Below the pieces are notes generated by a model that was not told the origin of the DNA, did no database searches, and worked only from the letters and a program-made list of their open reading frames with translations. DNA of 64,000 nt, from NCBI GenBank assembly GCA_020026395.1, contig JAHHQM010000008.1, positions 1 to 64,000 of the forward strand. Direction: 5' to 3'. This DNA is from Alistipes sp. (lineage in GTDB: Bacteria > Bacteroidota > Bacteroidia > Bacteroidales > Rikenellaceae). The translations under genes and the position numbers were made by a program. Positions 25,169 to 33,343 of this stretch are shown one piece after another (the stretch's first letter is position 1; each line of letters starts with the position of its first letter).

Positions 25169-26616
25169 AGGTGCAAAGGTAGTGCTTTTTTGCGATCCGC
25201 GAACCATAGAAGGAGGGTTATTCCTGCGAAAAACAGGTAGATCAGAAGGGTCGCCCCACCCGAAATCGAACAGGAGACAAATCCCCACTCCGCCCGGGAG
25301 GTGATTCGGGCAAGACGAACCAGAAGGTCGGTCGCCAGCGCAATCGGGAAAGAGAAGACTCCCGCCAAAAACGCGGGCATCAACAGCCACAGCGTCCCCG
25401 CGGCCACAATCGCCATGCCCAGCAGGATTGCCACGGGATTCAACACAAGCCCCAGCAGGGGAATCTGCCCGAAGGTGTGGCTGATGAGGGGCGCGGTGGC
25501 TGCGCCCGCCACCAGCGAGATGATCCACGCCTGAAGCAGACGGTCGATCCAGATGTTGCGGCTGCGAATCCGACGGCAGAGGGGAATCCCCCATACGACA
25601 ATGGCCGTCACGGCGAGGAATGACAGCTGGAAACTAAGGTCGCCAATCCAGGCGGGATGCCACAGGAGCATCAGCATGGCCGCACCCGCCAGGGTGTTGA
25701 GCGTCAGGTATTCCGATCCGCGGAACAGGCAAAACTGCAACAACGAATACATAATGCCCGCACGGATCACGCTCGGAGCCGCTCCCGTTGCCATGACGTA
25801 ACACCACACGACGGCAATTGAGATCAGATTGCGCAACAGATGGCCGTACCGCAAAAGGGGCATCCACCACAACAGCAGATTGACCAGCAGAAACACCATG
25901 CCCGTGTGCAACCCCGATACGGACAACAGGTGCGCAAAACCGCTCCGCGAGAAGGCCGTGCGAAGCTCCTTTCCGAGGCAGCTCCGATCCCCCGCCACCA
26001 TGGCGCGGATCACGCCTTCGGTTTCGCCCTCGGTGTGGAGCTTATGGATCTTTTCGACCGCCCGCAGATGGAGCGAAGGGGTTCGGGCGGGGGTGCGCTC
26101 TCCGATTGATGACCCTGCCACAAAGACACTGCCCGTATAACCGCGGCGTTGCATCAGATTCAGATAGGATCGGGATCGGCTTTTCAAGGGACGGATGCGG
26201 CTGCGACACACGATCCGCTCCTCGGGCATAAACCTCAGGGTTGAATCGCCCCATACCATAAGGCGTTCCGAGGCGGCCTGCCACTCCGCACGGGGGTCGT
26301 CCCGCCATGCCTCCAATACGGCCGTGGCCTTGTTCCCCGAGGGGATGGATTCGATCCTCAGGGCGAGTTCGAGGTCGGTTCCACGTGGAACTTGTGCTTG
26401 GGGCTGATCGAGTCGGGCGGCCGCAAATCCCGCCAGAAAGACCATCACGAAGGCCGCCGCACGGCTCTGCATCCAGAGGGCGAGCAATCCCGAAAGGATG
26501 ATCCCCGCACCGAGAAATCCCCACGGCAATGTGCCTGCCTGCGACAGGAGAATGCCCGCCGCGAAAGGCAGCAGCAGGCGGAGCATCGGGACGGGTATGT
26601 GGGGTATGGGGTGCAT
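25165..26616 (-). CDS. comEC: ComEC/Rec2-type competence membrane channel, lacking the nuclease-like domain
   Basis: 483 aa. A DUF4131-type N-terminal part with two or three helices and an OB-like segment is followed by the ComEC competence core (HLLSVSGLHTGMVFLLVNLL near residue 230, then LTLNTLAGAAMLMLLWHPAW). Reading ends soon after the last helices, so the C-terminal metallo-beta-lactamase domain of Bacillus ComEC is absent. ComEC imports single-stranded DNA across the inner membrane. Its promoter lies just beyond the terminator that closes the phage island. A perfect parS-like palindrome lies inside the coding region at 26378-26391. Confidence 0.85.
   Translation of the reverse strand: MHPIPHIPVPMLRLLLPFAAGILLSQAGTLPWGFLGAGIILSGLLALWMQSRAAAFVMVFLAGFAAARLDQPQAQVPRGTDLELALRIESIPSGNKATAVLEAWRDDPRAEWQAASERLMVWGDSTLRFMPEERIVCRSRIRPLKSRSRSYLNLMQRRGYTGSVFVAGSSIGERTPARTPSLHLRAVEKIHKLHTEGETEGVIRAMVAGDRSCLGKELRTAFSRSGFAHLLSVSGLHTGMVFLLVNLLLWWMPLLRYGHLLRNLISIAVVWCYVMATGAAPSVIRAGIMYSLLQFCLFRGSEYLTLNTLAGAAMLMLLWHPAWIGDLSFQLSFLAVTAIVVWGIPLCRRIRSRNIWIDRLLQAWIISLVAGAATAPLISHTFGQIPLLGLVLNPVAILLGMAIVAAGTLWLLMPAFLAGVFSFPIALATDLLVRLARITSRAEWGFVSCSISGGATLLIYLFFAGITLLLWFADRKKALPLHL
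26377..26392. promoter_or_regulatory. parS-like ParB-binding palindrome inside comEC
   Basis: GGTTCCACGTGGAACT contains the same perfect 14-bp palindrome (26378-26391) as the site at 17031-17044. It is embedded in the coding sequence (VPRGT codons). Chromosomal parS sites are often intragenic. Confidence 0.75.
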
Positions 26617-26622
26617 CGTAAG

Positions 26623-26630
26623 TAAAGATA
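26623..26630 (-). promoter_or_regulatory. Probable -7 box upstream of comEC
   Basis: TATCTTTA on the minus strand, one base off the TAnnTTTG consensus, 6 bases before the comEC start. It sits between the terminator of the phage island and comEC, so comEC is probably transcribed independently. Confidence 0.35.
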
Positions 26631-26632
26631 CG

Positions 26633-26663
26633 AAAAAAAACGCTTCCCCGAAAAGGAGAAGCG
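26633..26663 (-). terminator. Terminator closing the phage structural island
   Basis: The stem CGCTTC...GAAGCG (26641-26663) with eight A residues at its left side gives a classic hairpin plus U tract on leftward transcripts, just after the holin gene. Confidence 0.85.
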
Positions 26664-26673
26664 GTCGGAAGGA

Positions 26674-27102
26674 TTATTTCCTGGGGAAAAGATCCTCGTC
26701 GGTGTGGCGGCGGGCGTATTGGCGGAGCTGGAGGAATACGGGGGCGTCGGAGAGCTCGGCGGCATTCTCGAGGAATGACCACAGCTCCACACCGCAGATG
26801 AATCCCGTGAAGATCCGCGACAGGGGGATGCGCATGAAGTCGAGGATGTAGTGTTCCAACAGCCATCCGAGGATGATGCACAACAGGGCCATCAGCAGTT
26901 TGAGGACGGTGTTCCACGCCTTGCGGCTTTGGAAGCGCCACGCCCGACCGAGGCGGCGGTTCTCGGCACGGTCGGCCGCCACGCCCGTCAGAAAATCGAC
27001 CCCGATAAAAACCACCGTCGAGATGATCAGCGGGCTGACGGGGGCAAAAACGGCCAGAATCGAGGCCGCAATTCCGCTAAAAAGTCTGTACAAGGTTTCC
27101 AT
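26674..27102 (-). CDS. Phage holin-like membrane protein
   Basis: 142 aa. Two or three hydrophobic segments (about 8-33, 65-88 and 95-112) with charged ends, and the block TVVFIGVDFLTGVAADRAE, fit the phage holin / toxin-secretion family common in Bacteroidota prophages. A holin would permeabilise the inner membrane. No endolysin gene accompanies it in the island. It is the last gene before the terminator and overlaps the DUF6712 gene by 26 bases. Confidence 0.75.
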   Translation of the reverse strand: METLYRLFSGIAASILAVFAPVSPLIISTVVFIGVDFLTGVAADRAENRRLGRAWRFQSRKAWNTVLKLLMALLCIILGWLLEHYILDFMRIPLSRIFTGFICGVELWSFLENAAELSDAPVFLQLRQYARRHTDEDLFPRK

Positions 27103-27541
27103 CGGTCGAGCAGCGGTTTAAGGGGTTACGGGAAGGGTCGTATTCGGGGTAGCGCTCCGAGTTCTGGTTCAGATGGAGGGTCAGGCGGCGCATCAGAAGC
27201 GAGGCCTGTCGGCGGAGCGATGCCCGCTGGGCGTGGAGTTCGCCCTCGGAGGGGCGGTTGCGCGGGGCGGTCGTGCCGACCGACGAGGTGCGGATGTTCA
27301 GCCGTCCCTGAATCAGAAGACGGGTGTGAAAGGCGAGTGCGGGGGCGATGTATTCGTCGATGAGCTCCGGATGGAGTCCCTGGTGGAGGGCTTCGCACAG
27401 GGGGCGGCCGATGACGGGGACAAGACGCCCCTCCTCGGCGGCGGCGATATCCTCCTCGAGAAGGGCATCGGGCGAAAGGAGTTCGTCCGTGGAGAATGCC
27501 CTCGAGATGACCTCCGCGGGGGTGATGAGTGTTCGTTTCAT
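27077..27541 (-). CDS. DUF6712-type phage structural protein (probable head-tail connector)
   Basis: 154 aa, mostly helical, with no signal peptide. The middle (GRPLCEALHQGLHPELIDEY) and the helical C-terminal half with QRASLRRQASLLMRRL resemble DUF6712 proteins found beside portal genes in Bacteroidota prophages. A head-completion or connector role is inferred from position 14 bases after the portal gene. It overlaps the holin gene by 26 bases. Confidence 0.6.
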   Translation of the reverse strand: MKRTLITPAEVISRAFSTDELLSPDALLEEDIAAAEEGRLVPVIGRPLCEALHQGLHPELIDEYIAPALAFHTRLLIQGRLNIRTSSVGTTAPRNRPSEGELHAQRASLRRQASLLMRRLTLHLNQNSERYPEYDPSRNPLNRCSTDGNLVQTF

Positions 27542-27555
27542 GGTGTTTCGGGGTT

Positions 27556-28782
27556 TTAGTCGATGCGACGGATGTTGTATTTGGTGATTTCGGAGAGGTA
27601 CTTCTGCTGACGCGGATCCTCGGGATCGTAATCCAGACCGTCGGCCTTGCGTGCCTCCCAGATCTTCATGTAGATGGGTTTCGAGCGTGTGGGCGGTCGG
27701 TTGATGACCTCCATCGTGGAGCAGTCGGCGTGGAGGATGTTGCGGAGCAGTTCGCGGATCGGGTCGAGCAGCTCCTCCTGTTCGCCGAGGATGACCGTGT
27801 TGAGCGCCACCTCATATTCGTGGAGGATGCGTTCGGCACTGAATCCCGTCGAGTAGTCGAGGCCGCTGAGGGTGCGGAACCATGAATGAGCCACCACAAT
27901 ATCGCCCACGGCCTGTTCGTGGAGCGCCTGCCAGTCGCCTTCGTTGCCCGACTGAATCGGGATGAACTGTGAGTGGTCCTGCTCCTTGCCCGCATCCCGC
28001 AGGACGAACATCACCTGTCCCGGATTTCCGGCAAATTTGCGTTCGGCCAGACGCACGATGCGTTCGGCTTCGATCTCGTTATCGACCGACGAGTCGAGCA
28101 TCATGACGCCCGACAGCTGGAACGAATTGTCCAGACGCGAGATGTTCCAGCGGTCGGTTTTGTAGGCGATGGCCGACACGCCGAATCCCGCGATGTAGGG
28201 CGGAACGCCGTAGTGTTCATAGGTGGGTTCGTAGTCCTTGTAGTGGACGATGGAGCGGAGCGATCCGTCCTGCTGCTCCTCGAAACGGGGATAGAGCGGG
28301 AGGGTTGCGGCCTCCTTTTCGTGGAAATCCGCCCAGTTGTGGTGGAGGATGACGTGTGCCGAGTCGCGGGCGATGCGACAACGCGAAGCATCCTGATGAT
28401 AGAGCGAGAGGAACGAATGGCGGCGGTCGGTGACCACCTCCAGAAAGGCATTGCCGAAGAGTGCTTTGTCGAACGCGACTTTGTTGAGGATCTGACGCAG
28501 CGTTTCGTCGTCGCCGTTGGCGTGGCGTAGGAATTCGGCAAGCAGGGGCTGGTGTTCCTCGTCGCAGGTGAATCCCTTGCCCGAGATGTAGTCGGCCTTG
28601 TCGTTGATGATGCGGCGGTGGGTGGTGGAGCGGCGTGCCATCAGAGCCAGCGCCTGGGGAAAGAGGTTGTCGTCGCCCCAACGCCAGAACTTGTCGCTCT
28701 CGACACGGTGCGACGAAAGTGTCATATAGGGATCGGTACGGTTTGCAACGGCAACGGCCGCAGTTTTCTTTTTGCGTGTCAT
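27556..28782 (-). CDS. Phage portal protein
   Basis: 408 aa from the ATG at 28782; the frame extends upstream across a terminator and is rejected there. An N-terminal segment KFWRWGDDNLFPQAL, then NKVAFDKALFGNAFLEVV and EHYGVPPYIAGFGVSAIAY, fit the portal family that forms the dodecameric DNA gate at a capsid vertex. No large terminase gene is found anywhere in the island. A possible terminator separates it from the upstream capsid gene. Confidence 0.8.
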   Translation of the reverse strand: MTRKKKTAAVAVANRTDPYMTLSSHRVESDKFWRWGDDNLFPQALALMARRSTTHRRIINDKADYISGKGFTCDEEHQPLLAEFLRHANGDDETLRQILNKVAFDKALFGNAFLEVVTDRRHSFLSLYHQDASRCRIARDSAHVILHHNWADFHEKEAATLPLYPRFEEQQDGSLRSIVHYKDYEPTYEHYGVPPYIAGFGVSAIAYKTDRWNISRLDNSFQLSGVMMLDSSVDNEIEAERIVRLAERKFAGNPGQVMFVLRDAGKEQDHSQFIPIQSGNEGDWQALHEQAVGDIVVAHSWFRTLSGLDYSTGFSAERILHEYEVALNTVILGEQEELLDPIRELLRNILHADCSTMEVINRPPTRSKPIYMKIWEARKADGLDYDPEDPRQQKYLSEITKYNIRRID

Positions 28783-28797
28783 GGATTTTCGGGTGTT

Positions 28798-28836
28798 AAA
28801 AAAAGGAGCGGCCGAATCGCTCCGACGGCTCCTTTT
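28798..28836 (-). terminator. Terminator or attenuator between capsid and portal genes
   Basis: AAAAGGAGC (28801-28809) pairs with GCTCCTTTT (28828-28836), and seven A residues provide a U tract on leftward RNA. An alternative inner pairing GGAGCG/CGCTCC overlaps it, so two folds compete. It may lower portal, connector and holin expression relative to capsid. Confidence 0.7.
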
Positions 28837-28855
28837 ACGTGGGTTGGAAGAGGGT

Positions 28856-29830
28856 TTAGGCCTTGGTTTTGGCAACCATGACCAGGTCTTTCGACAACAG
28901 GCCGCAACCCGCCATGAAGACGGCTCGCTGACGGTTCTCCATCTCGTCGGGGTTGTACCACATGCGCACCTCGTTGCCGGGAAGGTCGGCCGTATTGACG
29001 GCCAGCACCAGATTGCGGCGGTCGGTGAGGATGATGAACGACTTGGGAAGGGTCGAGGGCAGGGTGTAACCGCCTATTTTGAGGTCGATGACCGGAATAC
29101 CGCGGAAGGTGAGCTGCGGAATACCCTCCTTAAGGTCGAGGTACGAGGTGGAAGATCCGGTTCCGTTGAGATAGGTCTCGTAGAGGTTGATCAGATCGCT
29201 TGTGGCGAAGAAAGCCAGATGACCCTCCGAACGCAGATGTTGCAAGGTTGCGGGAGCTTGTGTCAAAAGCTGGGTCATCGCATCCTGAGGATGAGAGGGC
29301 GAGAGTTCTACTGCGGGGAACTCGATCGAGCGGATGGACTTGTCGCCCACACCCTTGAAGATGGGTTTCAGGAATCCGTCGAAGGTGTTCAGCGAGGCCC
29401 GGGTCGTGTCGCCCAACCACATCGTGGCACGGATCTCCTCCTGAAGCGTCTTGCGGAAGAGTTCGGTCTCGGCCTTCTCGAGTTCCGTACCCGAAAGATC
29501 GTCCATGTGCATCGAGGTGATCGCGGCGACCTTCTCGTAGACCATCGAAAAATATTCGGCGGCCGAGTAGGCGTTTTCGGCCTTGATGCGCGTCATGGGG
29601 ATCTCCAGATCCTTCTTTTCGGCCGACTGACCGCCGACCCAGCCCTTCGACGCGAATTTGTGCATGATGCCCGGTTTCGACGTCCACGTGGTGACGATGG
29701 TCGGCACGGGCATGTTGTACAGGACGCGGATGCCCAGATCCTTGGCCGAATCGCCTGTCAGCATGGGAATGAAAAACGTGTTGGCCAGATCAGTGCCGGT
29801 GTACTGCTTGGAATTTTCGATGTAACTCAT
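28856..29830 (-). CDS. Phage major capsid protein
   Basis: 324 aa from the ATG at 29828-29830. The place directly after a ClpP-type prohead protease and before a portal gene is the normal capsid position. The sequence (FSMVYEKVAAITSMHMDD, ETELFRKTLQEEIRATMWLG, then TSDLINLYETYLNGTG) looks like capsid proteins of Bacteroidota prophages. An HK97-type fold is expected but cannot be verified by eye. The reading frame is intact, with no sign of decay. Its start is 35 bases after the protease gene stop. Confidence 0.75.
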   Translation of the reverse strand: MSYIENSKQYTGTDLANTFFIPMLTGDSAKDLGIRVLYNMPVPTIVTTWTSKPGIMHKFASKGWVGGQSAEKKDLEIPMTRIKAENAYSAAEYFSMVYEKVAAITSMHMDDLSGTELEKAETELFRKTLQEEIRATMWLGDTTRASLNTFDGFLKPIFKGVGDKSIRSIEFPAVELSPSHPQDAMTQLLTQAPATLQHLRSEGHLAFFATSDLINLYETYLNGTGSSTSYLDLKEGIPQLTFRGIPVIDLKIGGYTLPSTLPKSFIILTDRRNLVLAVNTADLPGNEVRMWYNPDEMENRQRAVFMAGCGLLSKDLVMVAKTKA

Positions 29831-29865
29831 AATGTTTTGTGTTTTAAAAGGTTTATGAATGGGGT

Positions 29866-30720
29866 TTAGTGTTTGAAAAGTTGGGCGTCGGCGTCGTAGG
29901 CCGCATCGTTGGCGTGGCGGATCGGATCGCCGTAGGAGGGGTCTTCGCGGGGAAGGGTACGCGTGGCCGAGTAGCGGTGGCGCTCCTCTTCCTGATGCAT
30001 CAGATCGAAATGAAACACGTTGCGATCTTCGGGAAGAGGCTCTTTCGGCGACGGGTGCATCAGGTTCGAGAGGTGTTCCCAACCGCGGCGTACGGAGTCC
30101 TTCAGTGTGTGCTTCCTCTCGGGTTCGGGGGCGGGTTTTTCGTCGATGATGCGGTCGGCCAATCCCGCTTTGAGCACCTCGTCGGGCGAAAGCCAGCGTC
30201 CGTTGCCGTTGTTCTCGGCCATCAGCGTGCGGAACTCCTCCTCGGGGCGGGACGAACGGGCGGAGTAGATCCCCGCAAGGCGTTCGTCGGTCTTACGCAG
30301 CAGGTCGATCTTCTGGCTCATCTCCTCGGCATTGCCCTCGGTGGCGCAGATCGAGTTGTGGATCAGGTAGAGGGCGTTGGACGAGATCTCGCGCGAACCC
30401 TCGGAGGCGGCCTGTGCGATGATCGTGGCGGCCGAAGCCGTGTAGCCGTAACATCGCGTGGTGATGTGCGCCTTGAGCTGCGTGAGGGCATCGTGAATGA
30501 GCAGGGCGTCGTTCACGTCACCGCCCGTCGAGCGGATGTTCACGACAACCTTCGCAGAATGGATGGCGGCGATCTGTTCCACCACATTGCGGAACTTCTC
30601 GTAGGTGGCCACCCGCTCGCGGGGCTCGTCGAACTGCCACTCCTCGGGAACGCCGATCGTACCCTCGATGTCGATTTGGGTTTCATCGGCCGTGTTTTTG
30701 ATTTTGATTTCCGAATTCAT
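29866..30720 (-). CDS. ClpP-type (S14) prohead maturation protease with C-terminal extension
   Basis: 284 aa from the ATG at 30720. The S14 fold is visible: VVVNIRSTGGDVNDALLIHD, nucleophile Ser96 in GYTASAATII and His121 in LIHNSI. Aligned by eye to E. coli ClpP, the third triad position (Asp171 there) falls on Asn169 in AENNG, next to a Glu, so the acid may be shifted or altered. The charged tail after about residue 190 may serve as a scaffold, as in other phage protease-scaffold proteins. It overlaps the preceding small gene by 38 bases. Confidence 0.8.
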   Translation of the reverse strand: MNSEIKIKNTADETQIDIEGTIGVPEEWQFDEPRERVATYEKFRNVVEQIAAIHSAKVVVNIRSTGGDVNDALLIHDALTQLKAHITTRCYGYTASAATIIAQAASEGSREISSNALYLIHNSICATEGNAEEMSQKIDLLRKTDERLAGIYSARSSRPEEEFRTLMAENNGNGRWLSPDEVLKAGLADRIIDEKPAPEPERKHTLKDSVRRGWEHLSNLMHPSPKEPLPEDRNVFHFDLMHQEEERHRYSATRTLPREDPSYGDPIRHANDAAYDADAQLFKH

Positions 30721-30988
30721 AGTAGTTTTTGGATTTAAGGTGGTTGTAAAAGCTGTCCCGTACCTTTTCGTAGGAGCAGCAGAATGCGTCGGCGACAATC
30801 AGCATGGCCTCGCAGCGCGGAATGCCCTCGCGTTCCAGTTCCAGAAGGCGGTTGCAGATGGCGATGCGCTCGCAAAGCACGTGATTGATCAGATTTTTTT
30901 CGATAAGGGTGCGGAGGGCGGTGTCGAGATCCATGCCCCGCGTTTGGGCACGGAGCACCTCCGCAAAGCGTTCTTGTTGTCGGGTCAT
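30683..30988 (-). CDS. Small helical protein of the phage island, unknown function
   Basis: 101 aa. Mostly alpha-helical, with a segment IPRCEAMLIVADAFCCSYEK (about 56-75) that could form a helix-turn-helix. I do not recognise it. It fills the only gap between the tail-like and protease genes, starts 6 bases after the large tail-like gene and overlaps the protease gene by 38 bases, so it is likely real. A small DNA-binding or terminase-small-subunit-like role is possible, but nothing proves it. Confidence 0.55.
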   Translation of the reverse strand: MTRQQERFAEVLRAQTRGMDLDTALRTLIEKNLINHVLCERIAICNRLLELEREGIPRCEAMLIVADAFCCSYEKVRDSFYNHLKSKNYYEFGNQNQKHGR

Positions 30989-30994
30989 TCGGGA

Positions 30995-33343
30995 TTAGTC
31001 TTGCGCGATTCGGTCGAATGTTGCGACGACGGTGCGGCTCTGGGGGGCGTAGGCTTCGGTTTTGCGGAGCGTGGCGCGGATGGTGCCGTTGCCGGTCGCA
31101 ACGAGGAACACCGAACGCAGGTTGGGGATTTGGTCGTGGTCGGTTTTGAGTTGGGCAAACTCCGCGGGGGAGAGCCTCAGGGTGAGGGTGATCCGCTCCA
31201 GATGGCTGCGCTCGTCGAGTGCCCTCTGATGGTAGCGGTTCAGGCCGCGTGCGCCGTCGCGGTCCTCGAAGCAGAGCGTACGGTGCTGCTCCGCATCGTG
31301 AAACCATGCGTAGGGGTACTTGCGGCCGAGGGTCGGGTAGTTCCACTGCTCGCCTTCGGGCAGCTCCTTCATGCCGTCGTAGACGACGATGCGTGAGGAT
31401 CGGGTCTCTTCCTCGTTGTCGAAGGCATCGCGGTCGCCGATCTCGAGCACCGAGGCCGAGCGGGCATTCCAGAAATGCCCCTTGGACGAAAGCGTCGCTT
31501 CGAACAGCGGATTCGGATGTTTGTGCGTACCCATCAGAGAGGCGTACGAGGGCGAATGATACCTCCAGCGTCCGAGAGTCGTGTCCTCCTTGAGGTTGAA
31601 TCGGGCGACGGCACCCCGCCCCGGGCGGTATTCGAACTGCTGGTATTCCTGCTCCTCGGAGGATCGGTCTTCGCGGCGGATCGGCTCGGTGAGGACGACC
31701 TTGTCGCGCCAGTCGATCGGCTCCTTGTGAAGGTAGAAATCGTCGTAGGGTTCGATGTAGACCGTCCGCGCCTCGTCCTGCGTGTAGAAACGCAGGTTGA
31801 ACATCTGGGCGACGCTCTCCAGAAGGGAGAGTTGCGTCGAGTCGATCTGCGCCACATCGCGGAATCGGATCTCCTGTCCGTATCCGGGAATGTCGGTGAA
31901 AAGCACCTTTAGCGTACAATCCCTCGTGAGGGTCAGCTTGGTGTCGGGGTCGGCACCCTCGAAGAACATGCGGTTGAAGAAGTAGGGTTTGTCGGCCGAG
32001 AGCTGCTGGGAGTCGGAACGGATGCGGAACTCGACGAGCGTCTCGCCCCGCTCCTCGACAAAGCCGTCGTACAGTGCCCAATCCTCGAGGTAAGGCACCC
32101 AATTGCCCTGTGCATTGAGCAGCAGGAGCTGGGGATCGGTCGGGATCTCGTTGCGGAGGGTGCCGAAGGGGTGGGTGCGGGTCGTGAACTCCTCGTCGGT
32201 GTAGCTCTGGCCGTTGAGCGTGTAGCTCAGACGGTAGGTGTTGCCCTCGCGGTGGTTGAAGACGAAGATCTGGTAGAGGTGGTTGTCCGTGAGTTTCGCG
32301 CGGTGGTCGATGTAGCGGTTGGGGATCGTGAAACGAACCTTCACGCCGCGTCCCGTGAAGATGGTGTCGAATCCCGCCAGATGCTCGCGATCGACAATGC
32401 GGTGACCGGTGTAGTACTTGAGGTAGAATTCGAACTGCGCCACGGTATCGACCAGCGGCTGGTAGGCGATTTGTCCGTCGATGATCTTGAAGCAGTTGCC
32501 GTTGTTCTTCAGGTCGGGGATCTCCTTGCCCTCGTCGTTCAGCTGGCGGGGTGTGGCCGTCTCCACGAAGTTGCCGATGGTCGAAAACGGACGATAGACA
32601 TCGGTGTAGACGCGTCCTTCGGAATCGGCCTGGGCGGTGGCCTCCGAGATGCGCCCCGCGAGGAATCCCATGCGGTTGTCGGCATTGCGGCTGTGGCGCG
32701 TGCGGTAGGCGCCCGAGATGTAGAGCGAACGGAAAAAGGCGGAATCCATGAATTTGCTCTTGAGCGCATAGCCCGTCTTTTTGAAGAGGGTGTCGATCAG
32801 CGTGCGCAGGTGGAGGAACGGGTGGTAGTCGTCGATCGACAGGGCACGGATCATGGGCATGAAGTCGCTTGAGGAGTTCTGCGGGAGGTAGTCGTCGCGG
32901 TGGATCGGGAGAAAGACCACGGGGAGTTTCTCCTCCCAGCTCTCCATGATGGTCGTGGCGTCGAGCAGGGCAAAGTAGGAGACATCGAGTGCGGCGAGGT
33001 CGGCCGTGGCGGCACGTTTTGCCCAATCGATGCCGCCCTCGCGGATCTCGACGAGGAAGCCCTCGGGCGAAACCTCCAAAAGTCGCACCGAACCCCGGAA
33101 AAGGGGTGTGCCGTGGTCGGTGACCTCGGCCGTATGGGGCGAGAGATTGAATTTTTGGAGGGCGTGGGGATCGGACGCAAACCCCAAAAGGGCGTTGCTC
33201 GAAGGGGTGGCGGGGATGCGGATGCGGAGCGTGCGTCCCTCGCGCATGGCGTTGAGGTCTCGGGTGCGGGCGGCATCCAACCCCGGAAGCCGCATCTCGG
33301 AGTCGGGTACGGCACAAAGGCGGGAGTCTATCTTCAGTTCCAT
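30995..33343 (-). CDS. Large phage tail-tip/hub-like protein
   Basis: 782 aa from the ATG at 33341-33343; the upstream extension is a shadow. The protein is rich in beta-strand-like segments, with FLHLRTLIDTLFKKTGYALK and FFRSLYISGAYR in the first third and TVYIEPYDDFYLHKEPIDWR in the last third. These patterns occur in large tail-tip or baseplate-hub proteins of Bacteroidota prophages. No signal peptide or membrane helix is seen. It overlaps the preceding gene by 10 bases. Function is inferred from context and pattern only. Confidence 0.6.
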   Translation of the reverse strand: MELKIDSRLCAVPDSEMRLPGLDAARTRDLNAMREGRTLRIRIPATPSSNALLGFASDPHALQKFNLSPHTAEVTDHGTPLFRGSVRLLEVSPEGFLVEIREGGIDWAKRAATADLAALDVSYFALLDATTIMESWEEKLPVVFLPIHRDDYLPQNSSSDFMPMIRALSIDDYHPFLHLRTLIDTLFKKTGYALKSKFMDSAFFRSLYISGAYRTRHSRNADNRMGFLAGRISEATAQADSEGRVYTDVYRPFSTIGNFVETATPRQLNDEGKEIPDLKNNGNCFKIIDGQIAYQPLVDTVAQFEFYLKYYTGHRIVDREHLAGFDTIFTGRGVKVRFTIPNRYIDHRAKLTDNHLYQIFVFNHREGNTYRLSYTLNGQSYTDEEFTTRTHPFGTLRNEIPTDPQLLLLNAQGNWVPYLEDWALYDGFVEERGETLVEFRIRSDSQQLSADKPYFFNRMFFEGADPDTKLTLTRDCTLKVLFTDIPGYGQEIRFRDVAQIDSTQLSLLESVAQMFNLRFYTQDEARTVYIEPYDDFYLHKEPIDWRDKVVLTEPIRREDRSSEEQEYQQFEYRPGRGAVARFNLKEDTTLGRWRYHSPSYASLMGTHKHPNPLFEATLSSKGHFWNARSASVLEIGDRDAFDNEEETRSSRIVVYDGMKELPEGEQWNYPTLGRKYPYAWFHDAEQHRTLCFEDRDGARGLNRYHQRALDERSHLERITLTLRLSPAEFAQLKTDHDQIPNLRSVFLVATGNGTIRATLRKTEAYAPQSRTVVATFDRIAQD

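Noticed and set aside
30735..33317. 860-codon open frame on the minus strand overlapping the large tail-like gene
   Set aside because: It is the same strand in another frame, rich in Arg, His and Pro with no recognisable motif, a high-GC shadow of the 782-aa gene.
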